DNA of 64,000 nt, taken from positions 4,407,001-4,471,000 of the forward strand of contig JANTQA010000070.1 in the NCBI GenBank assembly GCA_027625915.1, read 5' to 3'. Under the pieces are notes generated by a model. It saw only the letters and a program-made list of their open reading frames with translations. It had not been told where the DNA came from and ran no database searches. Shown piece by piece: positions 1-11,443 of the stretch (position 1 is the first letter of the stretch; each line of letters starts with the position of its first letter). Made by a program: the position numbers and the translations under genes. This DNA comes from Anaeramoeba flamelloides (taxonomy: Eukaryota; Metamonada; Anaeramoebidae).

Positions 1-1943
1 TGGTACTTTTTAAGTTTGTCAATTTTTTGACATAAACTTTTGAAAACATTTTGTGACAAATTTTTGAAAAGGAATGCAACTGATTTCTGAAAACTAACTT
101 ACTTGTGGTTTTAATTAACAAAAAGGAAAAATTTTCACACATCTTCTTAATTTTTTTTTTTTTTGATTATTGATATTTGAATTATAAATGGGAATAATTT
201 TTACTTTATTTTTCAATCTCATTTTTCTTTTTCCAAACAAAGTCACAAACTACAACCACACTTATTTGTTTTAAAACTCTATTTATGAAAGAGAACATTC
301 TGGAAAAAGAAGTGAAAATCTTTTCCCATTTATAATTAAAATACCAGTAAGATGCTGAAAAAAAGTTCAATGTTATTTTTAATTGGAAACTATTCCTGAA
401 AATTAAAAGAAAGATCAACCAAAATACACTTTTTTGCAAATTCTTTAATGAAAATTCTTATTTTACAAGTTTGCAAAATATTTTACATTCCCTAATTTTG
501 AAAAAAAAAAGATCATTTTTTAAGGAATACATGCGCAATAGAAATTCAAAGTGTTATGTATTTATATCATACTTTGATGGTTGTTGGATTCCCTAATTTT
601 GAAAAAAATACAATTTTTTCTCAAAAGAGCAATAAAGAAACCCTAAATTAAGTTATAAATCAATCATTTCCAATTGGTTTTTTGAAGATCTTTGTTTTTT
701 CTTCCAATTTGAGAAAAACATATTTTTATCTAATGGGATTGAAACAATAATTTTCATTTGTTAATTTGAAAATTACAGTAAAAGAAACAATAAAAGACTA
801 AAGACAAAACCAAGGTACTAAACAAATGAACAATTTTTCTAACATTGGCTTTCCGAGAGAGTTTTTCTGTGATCATTCTTTCATTAAAAATTTGATGAAA
901 AATTTGACTATTTTATAAGATCTCCAAAAACAACTCTTCAGACTCCGATATAAAAGGAGATCAAAATTGTGCTTTTTAATTTGATTGATAATACTGAAAC
1001 ATTCTAATAAACATCTGAAAATTTTTACTTTTCCATTTTACAACTTTTTTTAACTTTGCTTTGAATAAAGCATTTTATTGGTTTAAATGTTAAAGAAACT
1101 CTGTAAAATTAGTTGATCTTCAAAATATTCTTTCTCAAGAGCTGTTTGAAAAGTTGAGTTATTAGAAATTACAAAAATGGAAATTGAACGAAAAATTTTA
1201 TAAAGTGTGTTTGAATTTAGTAGTAATAAAATGAATTATTATTTGAAGTTAATCTATTTCGTTATTTAATTGATTTGATTTCGTTTTCAGGTTTCTGAGA
1301 TTTCTGTTATTCTATTAAGGTTTGCAATTCAAAAACAATGTTTAACATTGTTTCCTGTTTTACTTTTTTTTTCCCAAATCGTAATTTTTTTTGTTAAACA
1401 AAGAAATTATCAAATCTGACTATTATCTTCCAATTAATAAATCGTTTTTTTTTATATTTCTTTATAATTTTGTAAACTTTTAACGATATGAACTAAAAAA
1501 AAAAAAGCAATTCAATATAAAATATATTTCAAAATCATAGGCCCATTAAAAATCAAATTTTGAAAATAAATATTTTTATAAATTGAACTTATCTATTATA
1601 ATAAAAAAATTACTATTTTAATATTCAGTTCTATGTTCTTGAAATAATTGTTTTTCATCAAAAATAAAGTAAAAAAAAAATAAAATTAAAAAAAAAGTAA
1701 AAAATTGGGCCATTTATTACGAAATTTAGTTTAAATAACAGGAAAAGTTTCTTTTATGTTCTTTAAAGATAATATTTGAAAAACAAAGCTAATTACAATT
1801 TATTATTGAATTTTGAAAAAATTAATAATAAAAAATAACAAAAAAATTCAAAATAAACAAAAATCAAATTTATAATTTATTTCAAATTGTTGATTTAAAA
1901 ATTCATAATAAATTTAATAAAAAAAAAAAAAAAAAACTAATAG
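1..1943. other. intergenic, AT-rich, no gene recognised
   Basis: No reading frame here is convincing on either strand. A short ATG frame at 826 runs about 30 codons before a stop and could be a stray exon. A copy of a dispersed repeat family lies at 1011-1237. The missing 5' exon of the downstream Lys-rich gene should lie here or left of the window, but I could not find an ATG exon with a donor of matching phase. Confidence 0.5.
1011..1237 (+). repeat. dispersed repeat family A, copy 1
   Basis: A segment of about 225 bp is shared with copies at 55517, 60900 and 63450, all in the same orientation. Anchor words are TTTTATTGGTTTAAATG followed about 20 bp later by TGTAAAATTAGTTGATCTTC, then a block containing AAAATGGAAATTGAA. 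Copies differ by point changes and small indels, so this is an old interspersed family. No terminal inverted repeat and no protein are visible. Confidence 0.7.
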
Positions 1944-3994
1944 GACCACATTCAAGAGAAAACCTGGCAGAGAAAACAGAATTTTCAAAACAAAGGGTTT
2001 GCACAGTGTTATCAATTTACAAATTGTTGAATTTAGTAGTAGAAGACCCGAAAGAAAATGTACTCTATTGGAATTCAGAACAGTCATTGTTAATACCAGA
2101 TCTGCAAAAATATTTAAAAAGTTTGATTTTAGCAAGAAACTATAAGAGGAAATTGGCAAAAAAGGTACTTTTTTTAAGCAAAAAATTGAGAGAAAAATAT
2201 CAAAAAAAGAAGATATACCAGTCGAGATGTGATGATTTAATTGGCTTGGTTCAAAAAAAAGTCTGCCAGTCATCAAACACGAACACTATTGATCTTAAAT
2301 TTAAAGATTATCCAAAAAATTTACTTCCCAAAATCCAAAAGATTAAAAACAAGCTTGAACAATTTAAAAAGAAAAGAGTTCATTTTACAAAAGTTGGTTC
2401 AAAAAAGAAATCAAAAAAATTTTCAACGAAAGCATTAAATAAAAGCCTAACAGAGGCAAAATGTAAAAGTCAAGGCAAATTCAAAGGCGAGTGGGATGGC
2501 AAAGTAAAAAGTAAAAGCAAAATCATTAGCAAAAGTAAAACAAAAAGTGAAAAGAAAAATAAAATAAAAATGAAAATAATGAATAAAAATAAAAATAACC
2601 GTAAAAGTAAAAGTATGAAGAAAAAAAAAATTAATAAATTATTTTCTGATAAAAAATTAAAAAAAGGCAAATCCTTTTCTGGCCATAAATTATATCAAAA
2701 GCACTCAAAGAGCTTTCAGGATTATTCCGAATTAAGAAATAAAAAAAATGGTAAAAAAAAGAAAAGGGATAAAAAATATAAAGAAAAAAGGTTTGGTCGA
2801 CAAAATTTTGATCAAGAAAATAAAAAAGAAAAATTATATTATAAAAAAAAAAATAAAAATAAAAATAAAAATACATTAAAAAAAAAAAAAAAAAGGAAAA
2901 AATTAAAATTAAAAAAAGATCTTGGCAAGAAAGATAAAGATCAACAAAAATCAAGAAAGAAAGTACAATTGAACAAATATCCAAAAAAAAGGAAAACTTT
3001 AAAAAAATATTATGATCACGATTTCAATTCTGATCCGTTTTCAGACTCTTTTTCAGATTCGTTGACAGAATCCTTTACTGGCTCTTTAACGGATTTCTTC
3101 ACAGAATCCTTTACTGACTCATTGGCAAATTCATTTTCTGATTCATTATCCGATATACAATTTAGCGCTTTGACAAAAAAGACAGTTCAATGTGACGATT
3201 TTGAAGATTCTGAAGAATCACTTCCCTTTGAAGCAAGCAACCCCAAAATAGATCAAGATCAATTAATTAACAATTCAAAAGTTAACCAAAAAGAATTAAA
3301 GGAAACAAAATTAATTCAAAATAATACAAATAATAAAATTATTAATGTAAAAGTAAAAAATGAAAATGAAAATGGAAATGGAAAAGGAAATAATTATACT
3401 GATGCGGATGATTGTGAATATATTTACAAGTTTGATAGCGACGAAGATACTGATCAGGTAGATGTAATAGTTGATATCTTTCTTGATGAAAAACTTGATC
3501 AAAACCACCAATTGGCAAAGATGTTACAAAATGAGACTTATCCCCACGAACAACTTAAAAATGGACCTTCTCCGATGTGCTCAGTGGATAGTATATATGC
3601 CCTTTCAGACACGGAACTTATTGAAGGCTATGATCCGGAATCGGGGCTTTATTGTTCGGATTTATTTGAATCTTCAGTGACAACTTTTTATACAGTTTCA
3701 AATAAATATGAAAAGGGTGACTGCTATAACAAGGAAGATGAACAAAATGATAATGATTCTGCCAATAAAAATAAAAACTCAGTGTTCCACAGTTTCAATT
3801 ATGATACAAAGGAAGAAGAAAATGATTTTTCTTTGGATTCTTCGTTAGATAATTTTTTTTTCGAAAATCCAATTATTAATGATAAAAAAAAATTACATTC
3901 AACAACACCAAGCATCGAGTGGGAAAACGAATCAGAAAATGATTTTAAACGGAATTTGAATGAAGAAATTTCTGATATTGGTAAATTTGTCTAA
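1944..3994 (+). CDS. Lys-rich, low-complexity protein of unknown function (5' exon missing)
   Basis: The frame is open from 1832 to the TAA at 3992-3994 but has no in-frame ATG until about 190 residues in, so this is probably the last exon of a spliced gene. Possible acceptors are CTAATAG ending at 1943 and TTTGCACAG ending at 2006; both give the same incoming phase. The first 70 residues are varied and look like a real domain: QRVCTVLSIYKLLNLV followed by a NVLYW motif faintly recalls the end of an E2F-type winged helix. Then come a basic helical stretch, about 180 residues dominated by Lys with Lys-Asn repeats, a Ser-Asp-Phe repeat zone (repeated DSFSDS/TESF units), and an acidic C-terminal third. 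Very basic middle and acidic end suggest a nuclear or nucleic-acid-associated protein, but that is inference. No orthologue recognised. Confidence 0.55.
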
Positions 3995-6157
3995 GAATAT
4001 TTTAAACAAATTTTTATTTTTGATAAAACATTTTTTTGTTTTATCTCTTTATTTTTTATTTTGAATAGAGCGAAAATTTTTTTTTGGAAAAAGCTGTTTT
4101 TTTATTTATAGAAATTATATTTTATTTTATTTTTTATTTTATGATTTTTTCTTCGGTATTTTATTTATTTTTTTCAAATAGAGGGTGAAAAAATACCGAT
4201 AAAAAATCTTTCTTTATTTTTATAGAAATTATATATTTTGATTTTTGATTTTTTATTCTTTTTAAACAAATAGCCAAAAATAGACTTTGAAAAAAAAAAA
4301 AATTCTAATTTTTTTTTATTTCTTAAGAATAGATTTTATATTTCACAAATAAAATAGACATTTTATTATTTTTATTTTTCACCATTTTTTTTTTTTTCTT
4401 TTTTACCATTTTTTTATTTAATTGATGAAACATTTACTATTATAAAAAGAAAATTTAACAATTCTAATTAGAGGTGTTTTTGAAACAGACTAATTTTAAA
4501 AATTGAACTTGGTAAAAATTAATTTCCAACAAACAAAGTAAAAAAGATTAAAACGTGTTTTTTGATGTTAATATTTTTTAAATAAAAAGTGAGAAAAAAT
4601 TTAGATCAATAAAAAAAGGAATACTGTAAAAATTATTTTTTCACAAGATTATTGTTTTTTTTACTTATTTGATAAAAAAAAATTATTTAATTGAGTATTT
4701 TTTTTTAAAGTTGAAAAAAAATCTTACTCTATCCATAGTATTGTGACCAAAATTTAATATGAAAAGGTATTTATTCTATTAAATATACAAGGGGTTTTTT
4801 ATTATTAAAATGTTACCAGTTGAATGATTAAAGAATGTTTAAATGGAATTTTTAAAAAAAGCCAATGCTATTTTAACGAGGTCGATTTGAATAGATAAAT
4901 GTTTAAAAGTCATTAAAAAATTATTTATGATTTTATTTGTCAACAAAAATATTAGTTTTTAAAATTAAACAAATCTCAAAATTTCTAACTGATTTGATTG
5001 AACAAATTATAGAATATAAAGAATACTCTATGTTATTATACTTTGAGAAAGAAAATTTTATTAGATATGCTTTATAATTCACTTTTAAACGCTTTTAAAT
5101 ATATTAGAACTTAATATTTTCGAAATTAAAAAAATAAACCTAGAATCATGAGAAAAAAAAAAAAATAAAACACAATATAAGTAAAGGGAATTAGGGTTTT
5201 TTTAATACTTAAAATTTCACTTTAAATATACGAACTAGAAGATTTTTTATTTTTAATACAACAAGTTCTACTTGTTAGTAGCAAATTTTCAACAAATTTT
5301 ATGACCAAAAAATCTCAAATCAGAGTAAATTTTTTTGATTATTTTTATACAAATTATTTTACAATTATCCGAATTTTATACCTTAATATGGAATTTTTAT
5401 TGTACATTAAATTTTAATGGAGATTTTGGGTTTTAAAATGGAAATAACTGTATAGAAAAAATAAATAAAATTGACTAAATTAGAAAAATAAAAATTTGAA
5501 AATGCAAAAAAATCAATTTTTTAACTTAAATTTTATTCATAATAGGATTTTGATCTACATCTAGATAATTTTTTTTTGATAAAAATAAAGTGAAAAAATC
5601 TTCATTGTATATGTCCTTAATAAAATTAAGCACTGTTTTTTTTCTGATTACTATATATCGAAATTAACTTTATAACTTAATTCAATTAACCACTGGGATA
5701 ATTTTTTTTTAGAATAACAACATTCTTAACTTTTGAATATCGAAAATATTTTTTCAAATTACTGTGCACTTTTTTAGTTTTTTTTTTTGAAAAATTGGGG
5801 TTGGGAAAAGCTTGAAATCAAAGAATAAGTTAATATATTAAATTGGAATTCTTTTCGAGAGAGTTTATCTTTTTAGTTTAACTTTTTTTTTAATTATACC
5901 ATTTGAAACTAAAAAAAAAACATTTAAAGGCCAAATTAGTCCCTTTTGTCAAAAGAAAATTCCCATAATTTAGAATTTGTTTTAGTAAATGTGTTAAAAC
6001 AAGATAGTGTATCTAAAAATATACAGAATTTCAAGTGTGAATTCAATGATTTTGGCAAAAAATGTTTTCAAGAAAAAGTTAAATTGAAACTTTATTTATT
6101 ATTATTTTTTCATTTAGTTTTTTTAATTGTATTAATGGAAAGTATTTGTGTGCTTGA
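3995..6157. other. intergenic, no gene supported
   Basis: AT-rich DNA. At 4085-4260 there are two diverged copies of a unit containing ATAGAAATTATAT, and CGGTATTTT at 4155 can pair with AAAATACCG at 4191. From 5940 to 6157 one frame stays open up to the edge of the TIR element, preceded by AAATTAG that could be an acceptor, but the peptide is not recognisable and there is no ATG start. Confidence 0.45.
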
Positions 6158-6931
6158 AATATTCCCGAAAATACCCAAAAATCGAAAATACCAGAAAATT
6201 TTTTAACCATATAAAAACACTTTATGGACAACTTCCAAGAAATCCTAGTGCCAATATACCCAGTTTAACGGTAAAACAACAATTTTATTACAAGACAAAA
6301 TAGATATTTTGAATTTTCTACTTTAAACTACCTAAAGAGGTTTTGGTACCTTTTGGGTATATTTGTGTAAACATTTGTTGGGGGGGTAAGTGTATATATG
6401 TATGTCAGAGTATTGTTTGTGTTTGGTATGGGTAATGTTAGGTTATGTAAGTGTGTGTTTGTATTTTTTGGTTAAAACAGTTTCTTTGATGGAATGTGAA
6501 GTTAAAATAAGGTTTGACTTGTTTCACCTTGTGTGGGGAGTATGTATACATGATTAGATATTACTTGATTATTTTAGATTTGTATATAGAATTACAAAAT
6601 TATGGGTAATGTTACACAATTAGAAAAAATTCTTTACAAGTAGATTTTCTCCGATTTAGTTAATATCATTCCGAAATGATCAGACTTGTTACATCATCTA
6701 CGATACCTTTCCCTTTCACACAAAATGGTTTGGTTACTATTCCCCAAAAAATTTAATTTTTTTGAATTTTGATATTTTCAGAAAAAAATTTTTTTTCGAA
6801 AATAAAAGCCAATTTTACCGTTAAACTGAGTATATTCACACGAGGGTTTCTTCGGAGTTGTCCATAAAGTGTTTTTATATGGTTAAAAAAATTTCTGGTA
6901 TTTTCGATTTTCAGGTATTTTCGGGAATATT
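6158..6931. mobile_element. 774 bp element with ~119 bp terminal inverted repeats
   Basis: The left arm 6158-6276 and right arm 6813-6931 are inverted copies of each other, differing at only some positions; the outer ends read AATATTCCCGAAAATACC on both sides, and both arms contain AACCATATAAAAACACTTTA. The flanks carry TGA directly outside each arm (6155-6157 and 6932-6934), which could be a 3 bp target duplication. The 536 bp interior has no credible ORF but has a markedly G/T-rich strand around 6360-6480, including a run of seven G. This is the structure of a non-autonomous DNA transposon; 3 bp duplications are known for PIF/Harbinger-like and CACTA-like elements, but no superfamily is assigned. 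Confidence 0.85.
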
Positions 6932-8222
6932 TGATAGATATAAAGTATTTGATGAGTTTTCCATTTTTAGTGTTTTTTGGGTTGTAGGGACATATTATAA
7001 GAAATTATTAACCACGACAATATTTTTTTCAAAATTAATATTTTATCCAAAAAAGAAAACGTATAAGATTAATAAAAATAAAAAACAGATCCTTTCATTT
7101 AAAAGTTATGAAATAACTGATTTATTAGAGATCAAAAAGATATTATTTAAATATGGAACTTTATAAAACATTACAATTTATGTTATATGTTTAGTTCTAT
7201 TTTTAAAAAATGTATTTTTCAAACCAAAAAAAAAAAAAAATTTCTCAAAATTTAGAAAATAGTTTTGTTCTAGTACATTTATCTGGGTAACTAATAATTT
7301 AATAAAGTCTATCAATAGTTGATTAACCTTTAAAACTAAATCCCATTTCGCTGAAACTGTCCCAGTTGAAAATGAAAAAAACACTTTTTTTTTAAAGAAT
7401 TAACCAACTTTCTATTTTTTAGAAATAAGAGAAACAATAACCTTCAGATTATAATTAATAACCATAAAAGAAATACCTGAGCAAACTTAAATTTTCAAAA
7501 AAAAAGAATATTAAAAAAAATTTTTGGTGGGCTTCATTAAGACATCTCTTGCAAAATTTTTGAAAATAATATTTTTTAATATAAAATATATTGATTTTAT
7601 AAGAAATTTGATAGCAAATATAAAGCCTCACTTTTCTTATAGTTAGTTTGGAGTTTTCAAATAATTTTTTTTTTCAAATTAACTTTTAATAAAAAAATAT
7701 AAAAGTAGAAAAAAAAAGAAGAAAAAGATTTGAAAAAAAAATAAAAAAATTTTCAAATTATAAAAATGATTTTGATCTCAAAAATTGATATTTTATTTTG
7801 AGAAGAATACAGCATTAAACTTAAAGAATATTTTCTATTTCTTCAATAAAACTGGGCCCCTTTGACTGAAAAAGAGTTTATCTTTTAAATAATTTAGATC
7901 GTTATTTGTTCTGTTTTTTTTTTTAAAGTTTAGGAATGTAATTGTGATATTGAATACTTCTTAAGCCTTCAAAATATGAAAAATTCAAAATGTGTACCAT
8001 CTGTATACTAGATAAATAAAATTAATGAACCCAAAGTGATTCCATCTGTTAACCAGTAGGAAAATAAATTTAATTAAAATGTATTTCAATTTGGTGAAAG
8101 TCATTAGTAATGTTGAGATAAAGAAACAAGAAATATCTTTTTTTGATTTTTGTTTTAAATAGAGAAAAAAATAAATAAGAAATAAGAAACTTAAAAAAAC
8201 AAAAAAAAAAATCATTTTTCTT
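6932..8222. other. intergenic, no gene supported
   Basis: A frame continues from the TIR element to a stop at 7164-7166, with a stretch (residues like DLLEIKKILFKYGTL) that could be a coding remnant, but no start or relative is visible. A GC-rich word shared with the right end of the window lies at 7848. The frame at 7985-8233 on the minus strand is a Phe/Leu-rich A/T artefact. Confidence 0.4.
7848..7895 (+). repeat. dispersed GC-rich motif CTGGGCCCCTTTGACTGAAA, copy 1
   Basis: The 20-mer starting at 7849 recurs at 62849 and, as the reverse complement with small changes, at 62178-62197. Similarity continues past GACTGAAA (GAGTTTAT or similar) but not upstream of CTGGG, so CTGGGCCCC looks like the terminus of a dispersed element. 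GC-rich runs like this are rare in this DNA. Confidence 0.6.
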
Positions 8223-9122
8223 TTAAATTTCATTTTTTAATTTTTGAATAATAAAAGGTTTTTTTTCTTGAATACTTGTTGCTATTTGTATTTGCAACCT
8301 TTTTTTAATTTTTTGAATGCTTTCATGAATGATATTTGTTCTTTTGTCAAGAAATGGTATGATTGTGTCTTGAATTTCTTTTGAATTGATGTTTTTTTGC
8401 TTATTCAAATTTTGTTTTGAAAGAATAAATTTATTATTTAATTCTGTATTTAGTTTTTTTTGGATCTGTTGAAAAACAATGGGTATTGTCTGGTTCATGA
8501 TTTTAATTATATTTTGCTGACAACTATTTTTAAGTAATTGGGGAATTTCTGATTTCAATTGTTTTAAAAGAACCTTTGATATTTTTTGAGATAACAAATT
8601 GTCATCAAGCACTTGTAACAAATTTTTTGTTATTTTTAATCTTTCGTCAAATTCCAATCCATTCACCTGACTTGTGTTCGTGTGACTATTCTTATTCTTC
8701 TTCTTCTGGTTTGTTGTCTTGATTTTTTCCTGTTGATTAATTTTGCTGATTTCAGAAGAAATTGTGTTTTTAAAGGCCTTGTTCAAATCAGATCCTTCTT
8801 TTGAAAGGATCTTTTTTGTTGAAATTAAAAGCGCTCTTTTTATTTGCTTTGAAGAATTTGGTACTTGTCTTTGTTTCGATCCACCACGATTAGTTTTCGT
8901 GTTTTTTACAAAGCCCAAATTGTTATCGTTTTGAAAGTAATAGAATTCCTTCCCATTTGCAAAGCTGATCCTTTTATTGAGCGATTCTTGCAAATCGTTC
9001 TGAAAGGACTCTTGAAATAAATTCATTTCAGATTCTAGATTTTTTTCAAAACTAGTTTCGTCTTGTTCACTAAATTTTCTTCCTGTTCCATTCAAAATTG
9101 TATTCATTTGGTTTGTTTCCAT
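8223..9122 (-). CDS. unrecognised 299-residue helical protein
   Basis: An ATG at 9122 opens a 299-residue frame ending with TAA at 8223-8225. The N-terminal 150 residues are Gln/Asn/Ser/Lys-rich and probably disordered. From about residue 160 to the end the sequence looks like amphipathic helices (LLQVLDDNLLSQKISKVLL, then IPQLLKNSCQQNIIKIMNQ, then VFQQIQKKLNTELNNKFI). The helical end is vaguely like the C-terminal domain of the decapping scaffold EDC4, but no diagnostic motif is present and I do not assign it. It is transcribed divergently from RPS3. The frame stays open upstream of this ATG on the minus strand, so the protein may be longer (see next entry). No signal peptide is seen with this start. 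Confidence 0.6.
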   Translation of the reverse strand: METNQMNTILNGTGRKFSEQDETSFEKNLESEMNLFQESFQNDLQESLNKRISFANGKEFYYFQNDNNLGFVKNTKTNRGGSKQRQVPNSSKQIKRALLISTKKILSKEGSDLNKAFKNTISSEISKINQQEKIKTTNQKKKNKNSHTNTSQVNGLEFDERLKITKNLLQVLDDNLLSQKISKVLLKQLKSEIPQLLKNSCQQNIIKIMNQTIPIVFQQIQKKLNTELNNKFILSKQNLNKQKNINSKEIQDTIIPFLDKRTNIIHESIQKIKKRLQIQIATSIQEKKPFIIQKLKNEI

Positions 9123-9506
9123 CGTTCCAAAAATTAGGTCAAGTTGATCTGATCGAGGATTTTTTGAAAAAATGACAAAAAGAGAAAAAATGTTTTTTGT
9201 GATGAAAAAGTTAAGCCAATATATTTTTATTTTCTTCTTGGGCTTTTTAGTTTTAAATTTTTGCTTGTTGTTTTTAAGACAGTTTTTTCCTTTTGTTGAA
9301 TCCTCTTTCAGGTAATTGTAGACTATATTGTGTTAATTAATCGAAAAAAGGAGTTCGTCCTCTCTTCTTGAAATAAAAAATAATTTGGCTTTGATTTCTA
9401 TTTACTCTTTATTGAGATTCAAAAACAACATTATCTTCTTACAGAAGTTGGGGTGAACTAAATTATTGTTCTTTTCCTTTTCTGAATGAAGGTTTTGGAT
9501 TTCCAT
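9123..9506 (-). CDS. possible 5' exon and extension of the 8223-9122 gene
   Basis: Reading leftward, ATG at 9506 starts MEIQNLHSEKEK and runs to a GTAAGA donor after base 9443. An acceptor AATATAG ends at 9323. Exon lengths of 64 and 1100 nt then join in frame with the 299-residue frame, which is open through 9322, giving 387 residues. The added part is Lys-rich, then has a hydrophobic stretch (FFITKNIFSLFVIF) that might be a membrane segment, then PRSDQLDLIFGT. The phase match supports the model, but a one-in-three chance agreement is possible. The opposite strand also offers a short hydrophobic exon with a donor at 9312, which I consider a mirror of the Lys codons. Confidence 0.35.
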
Positions 9507-10114
9507 TTTTACAATGATTGGCTCAAAGTAAGCGTAAAAAAAACAAAAAGATCTCTCCAAAAATCAAATGAAAAAGAGATTTTCTCAAGATCTTTCTTAT
9601 CTATGCTTAGGAAAAGGATTTTCTTTGTTGTAATCTGAATTCCACAACAGTGTTGAAATCAAATACTAGAGCTAAAAATTTATATAATGTTAAAAAAGGA
9701 ATCAAAATTTAAAGTTATAACCCATTTTGAAATCGCTTATGTGTTACTTTTTGGTTCTTTACAACTCATTAATTTCAGAAATACAAAATATTTGAGAACT
9801 TGAAATAAAAATTTCCATACATTCTTTGGAAATTTGCCACAGTACTAATCTAAGCATTGAAGAATAAAGAACTTATGCTTCTGATTGTTAATCTTTTGAT
9901 GTTTTCAATTTTCTAAGTTTCCTACACTGGCTTTTAGAGAATTGGTTTCTATCTGAAATAGGATAGGAAGTGTTTTCCATTGATTAAAAATTGCAAGTTT
10001 TTATAAGAATCATTTTCAACAAAATTAAAATCATTTTCTTTTGTTCTTCTTTTAATAATAACTTTTTAAAGTTCGAAATTTCAAGAATTCTTACGACTAT
10101 TTACATAATAACAA
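9507..10114. promoter_or_regulatory. divergent intergenic region upstream of RPS3
   Basis: About 600 bp between two divergently transcribed genes, so it should hold promoters for both. I see no clear TATA-type or repeated regulatory motif that stands out from the AT-rich background. The bases just before the RPS3 start read AATAACAAATG, an A-rich start context. Confidence 0.4.
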
Positions 10115-11371
10115 ATGACTCAAATCTCAAAGAAAAAGAAATTTGTTGGTGACGGTGTTTTCAAATCAGAACTTGGTGAATTTTTTGAAAGAGAAATTGG
10201 TGAAGACGGTTATGTTGGTTTAGATGTTCGAGTAACTGCATCAAGAACCGATGTTGTTCTTAAAACTACTGCACCACAAAAAGTTTTAGGTAAGTTACTC
10301 TTCCTTTTTCATCTTATTCTTTTTTCTGAAAACCTTAAAAAAAAACAAAAAGATCAAGAAAAGGAAACACAAACAAGCTTTTGAAATTTTTTTTTTTTGA
10401 AACTTTTTTGCTTTTTTTATTTTGTTTGTTATTTTATATTTTGTACCAAGTTTCTTTTTCTCTTCGATTTTGGATTAAAAAAAAAAATACTGAAGGAATA
10501 AGCAAAACTGAAAATCTTTTTTTATTTCAAAAAAAAAAAAAAAAAAAAAAAAAATACTAAATATTTTTAAAATATAACACAATCCCACTTCAAACAGGTG
10601 AAAAGGGAAGAAGAATTAGAGAATTGACATCTCTTGTTGAAAAGAGATTTGGATTTAAAGAAGGAGGAATTGAATTATATGCCGATCGTGTTGAAAGAAG
10701 ATCCTTATCAGCTGCTTCCCAAGCTGAGTCAATCAAATTTAAATTGCTTGCAGGACTTCCAGTTAGAAGGTTTGTTTCCTTTTAGAAATTACTTTTTCTT
10801 AGAAATAGCCTCTTTTGGATTTTACTTTATTTTTTTTGTTTTTTTTTATTTTACTCCTTTTTGATTTTTGTTTTACTGAACTGAATTACCAATTTTTTTT
10901 TTTTTTTTTTACTTTATCTTTTCAAAACAACAAAACAAAACAAAATTTAAAACCCCAAAATCATTCAATTGTTCCATTAAAATTCACAAACCAAAATTCA
11001 AATTTCAAACTTTCAGAGCTTGTTACGGTGCCATGAGATTTGCAATGGAAGGAGGAGCCAGAGGTATTGAAATCACCGTTGCTGGAAAGCTCAGAGGACA
11101 AAGAGCAAGAGGTGTCAAATTCCGAGACGGATACATGTTGAAAGCAGGTAAACCAGCAGAAGATATGGTTGACATTGCCGTTAGACACATCATGATGAAA
11201 CAAGGTATGTTTGGTGTCAAAGTAAGAATTATGCAACCATACGATCCAGAAGGTAAAATTGGTGTTTCTGTTGAACAACCAGATGTTATCACTGTATTCC
11301 CACCAAAAGAAGATTCTAAAGATATTGGAAAACATGCCCAAGACCTTCCAGTTATTTCTGGAAAAAACTAA
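10115..11371 (+). CDS. RPS3: 40S ribosomal protein S3 (uS3), three exons
   Basis: Exons are 10115-10289, 10598-10769 and 11017-11371, joining in frame to 233 residues, close to the human length of 243. The N-terminus [20 protein letters not shown], the KH-domain motif [12 protein letters not shown] (around residues 57-68), [17 protein letters not shown] and the C-terminal [12 protein letters not shown] are hallmarks of eukaryotic uS3. It is a structural protein of the small ribosomal subunit near the mRNA entry channel. Intron 1 (308 bp) runs GTAAGT to CAG and contains a 28-base A tract; intron 2 (247 bp) runs GTTTGT to CAG. Coding GC is higher than in neighbouring genes (many GGA, CCA and AGA codons), as expected for a highly expressed gene. 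A short 3' flank holds an AATAAA 67 bases past the stop. Confidence 0.97.
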
Positions 11372-11437
11372 TATCCTTACAACCATCATCATAACCTTTA
11401 AATTTTAAAATAATTAACAAAAAAATTTAATTTTTCG

Positions 11438-11443
11438 AATAAA
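11438..11443 (+). terminator. candidate polyadenylation signal of RPS3
   Basis: AATAAA lies 67 bases after the RPS3 stop codon. In DNA this AT-rich the hexamer is common by chance, so position is the only support. Confidence 0.35.

Noticed and set aside
2006..2008. GTG at 2006 as a start codon of the Lys-rich gene
   Set aside because: Nuclear eukaryotic genes start at ATG; the frame is open upstream and GTG lies at an acceptor-like CACAG.
7985..8233. 82-residue minus-strand frame
   Set aside because: Phe/Leu-rich product of A/T-rich noncoding DNA overlapping the end of the 299-residue gene; no homology.
8223..9122. Assignment as EDC4 C-terminal domain
   Set aside because: Only a general amphipathic-helix pattern; no WD domain or diagnostic residues.
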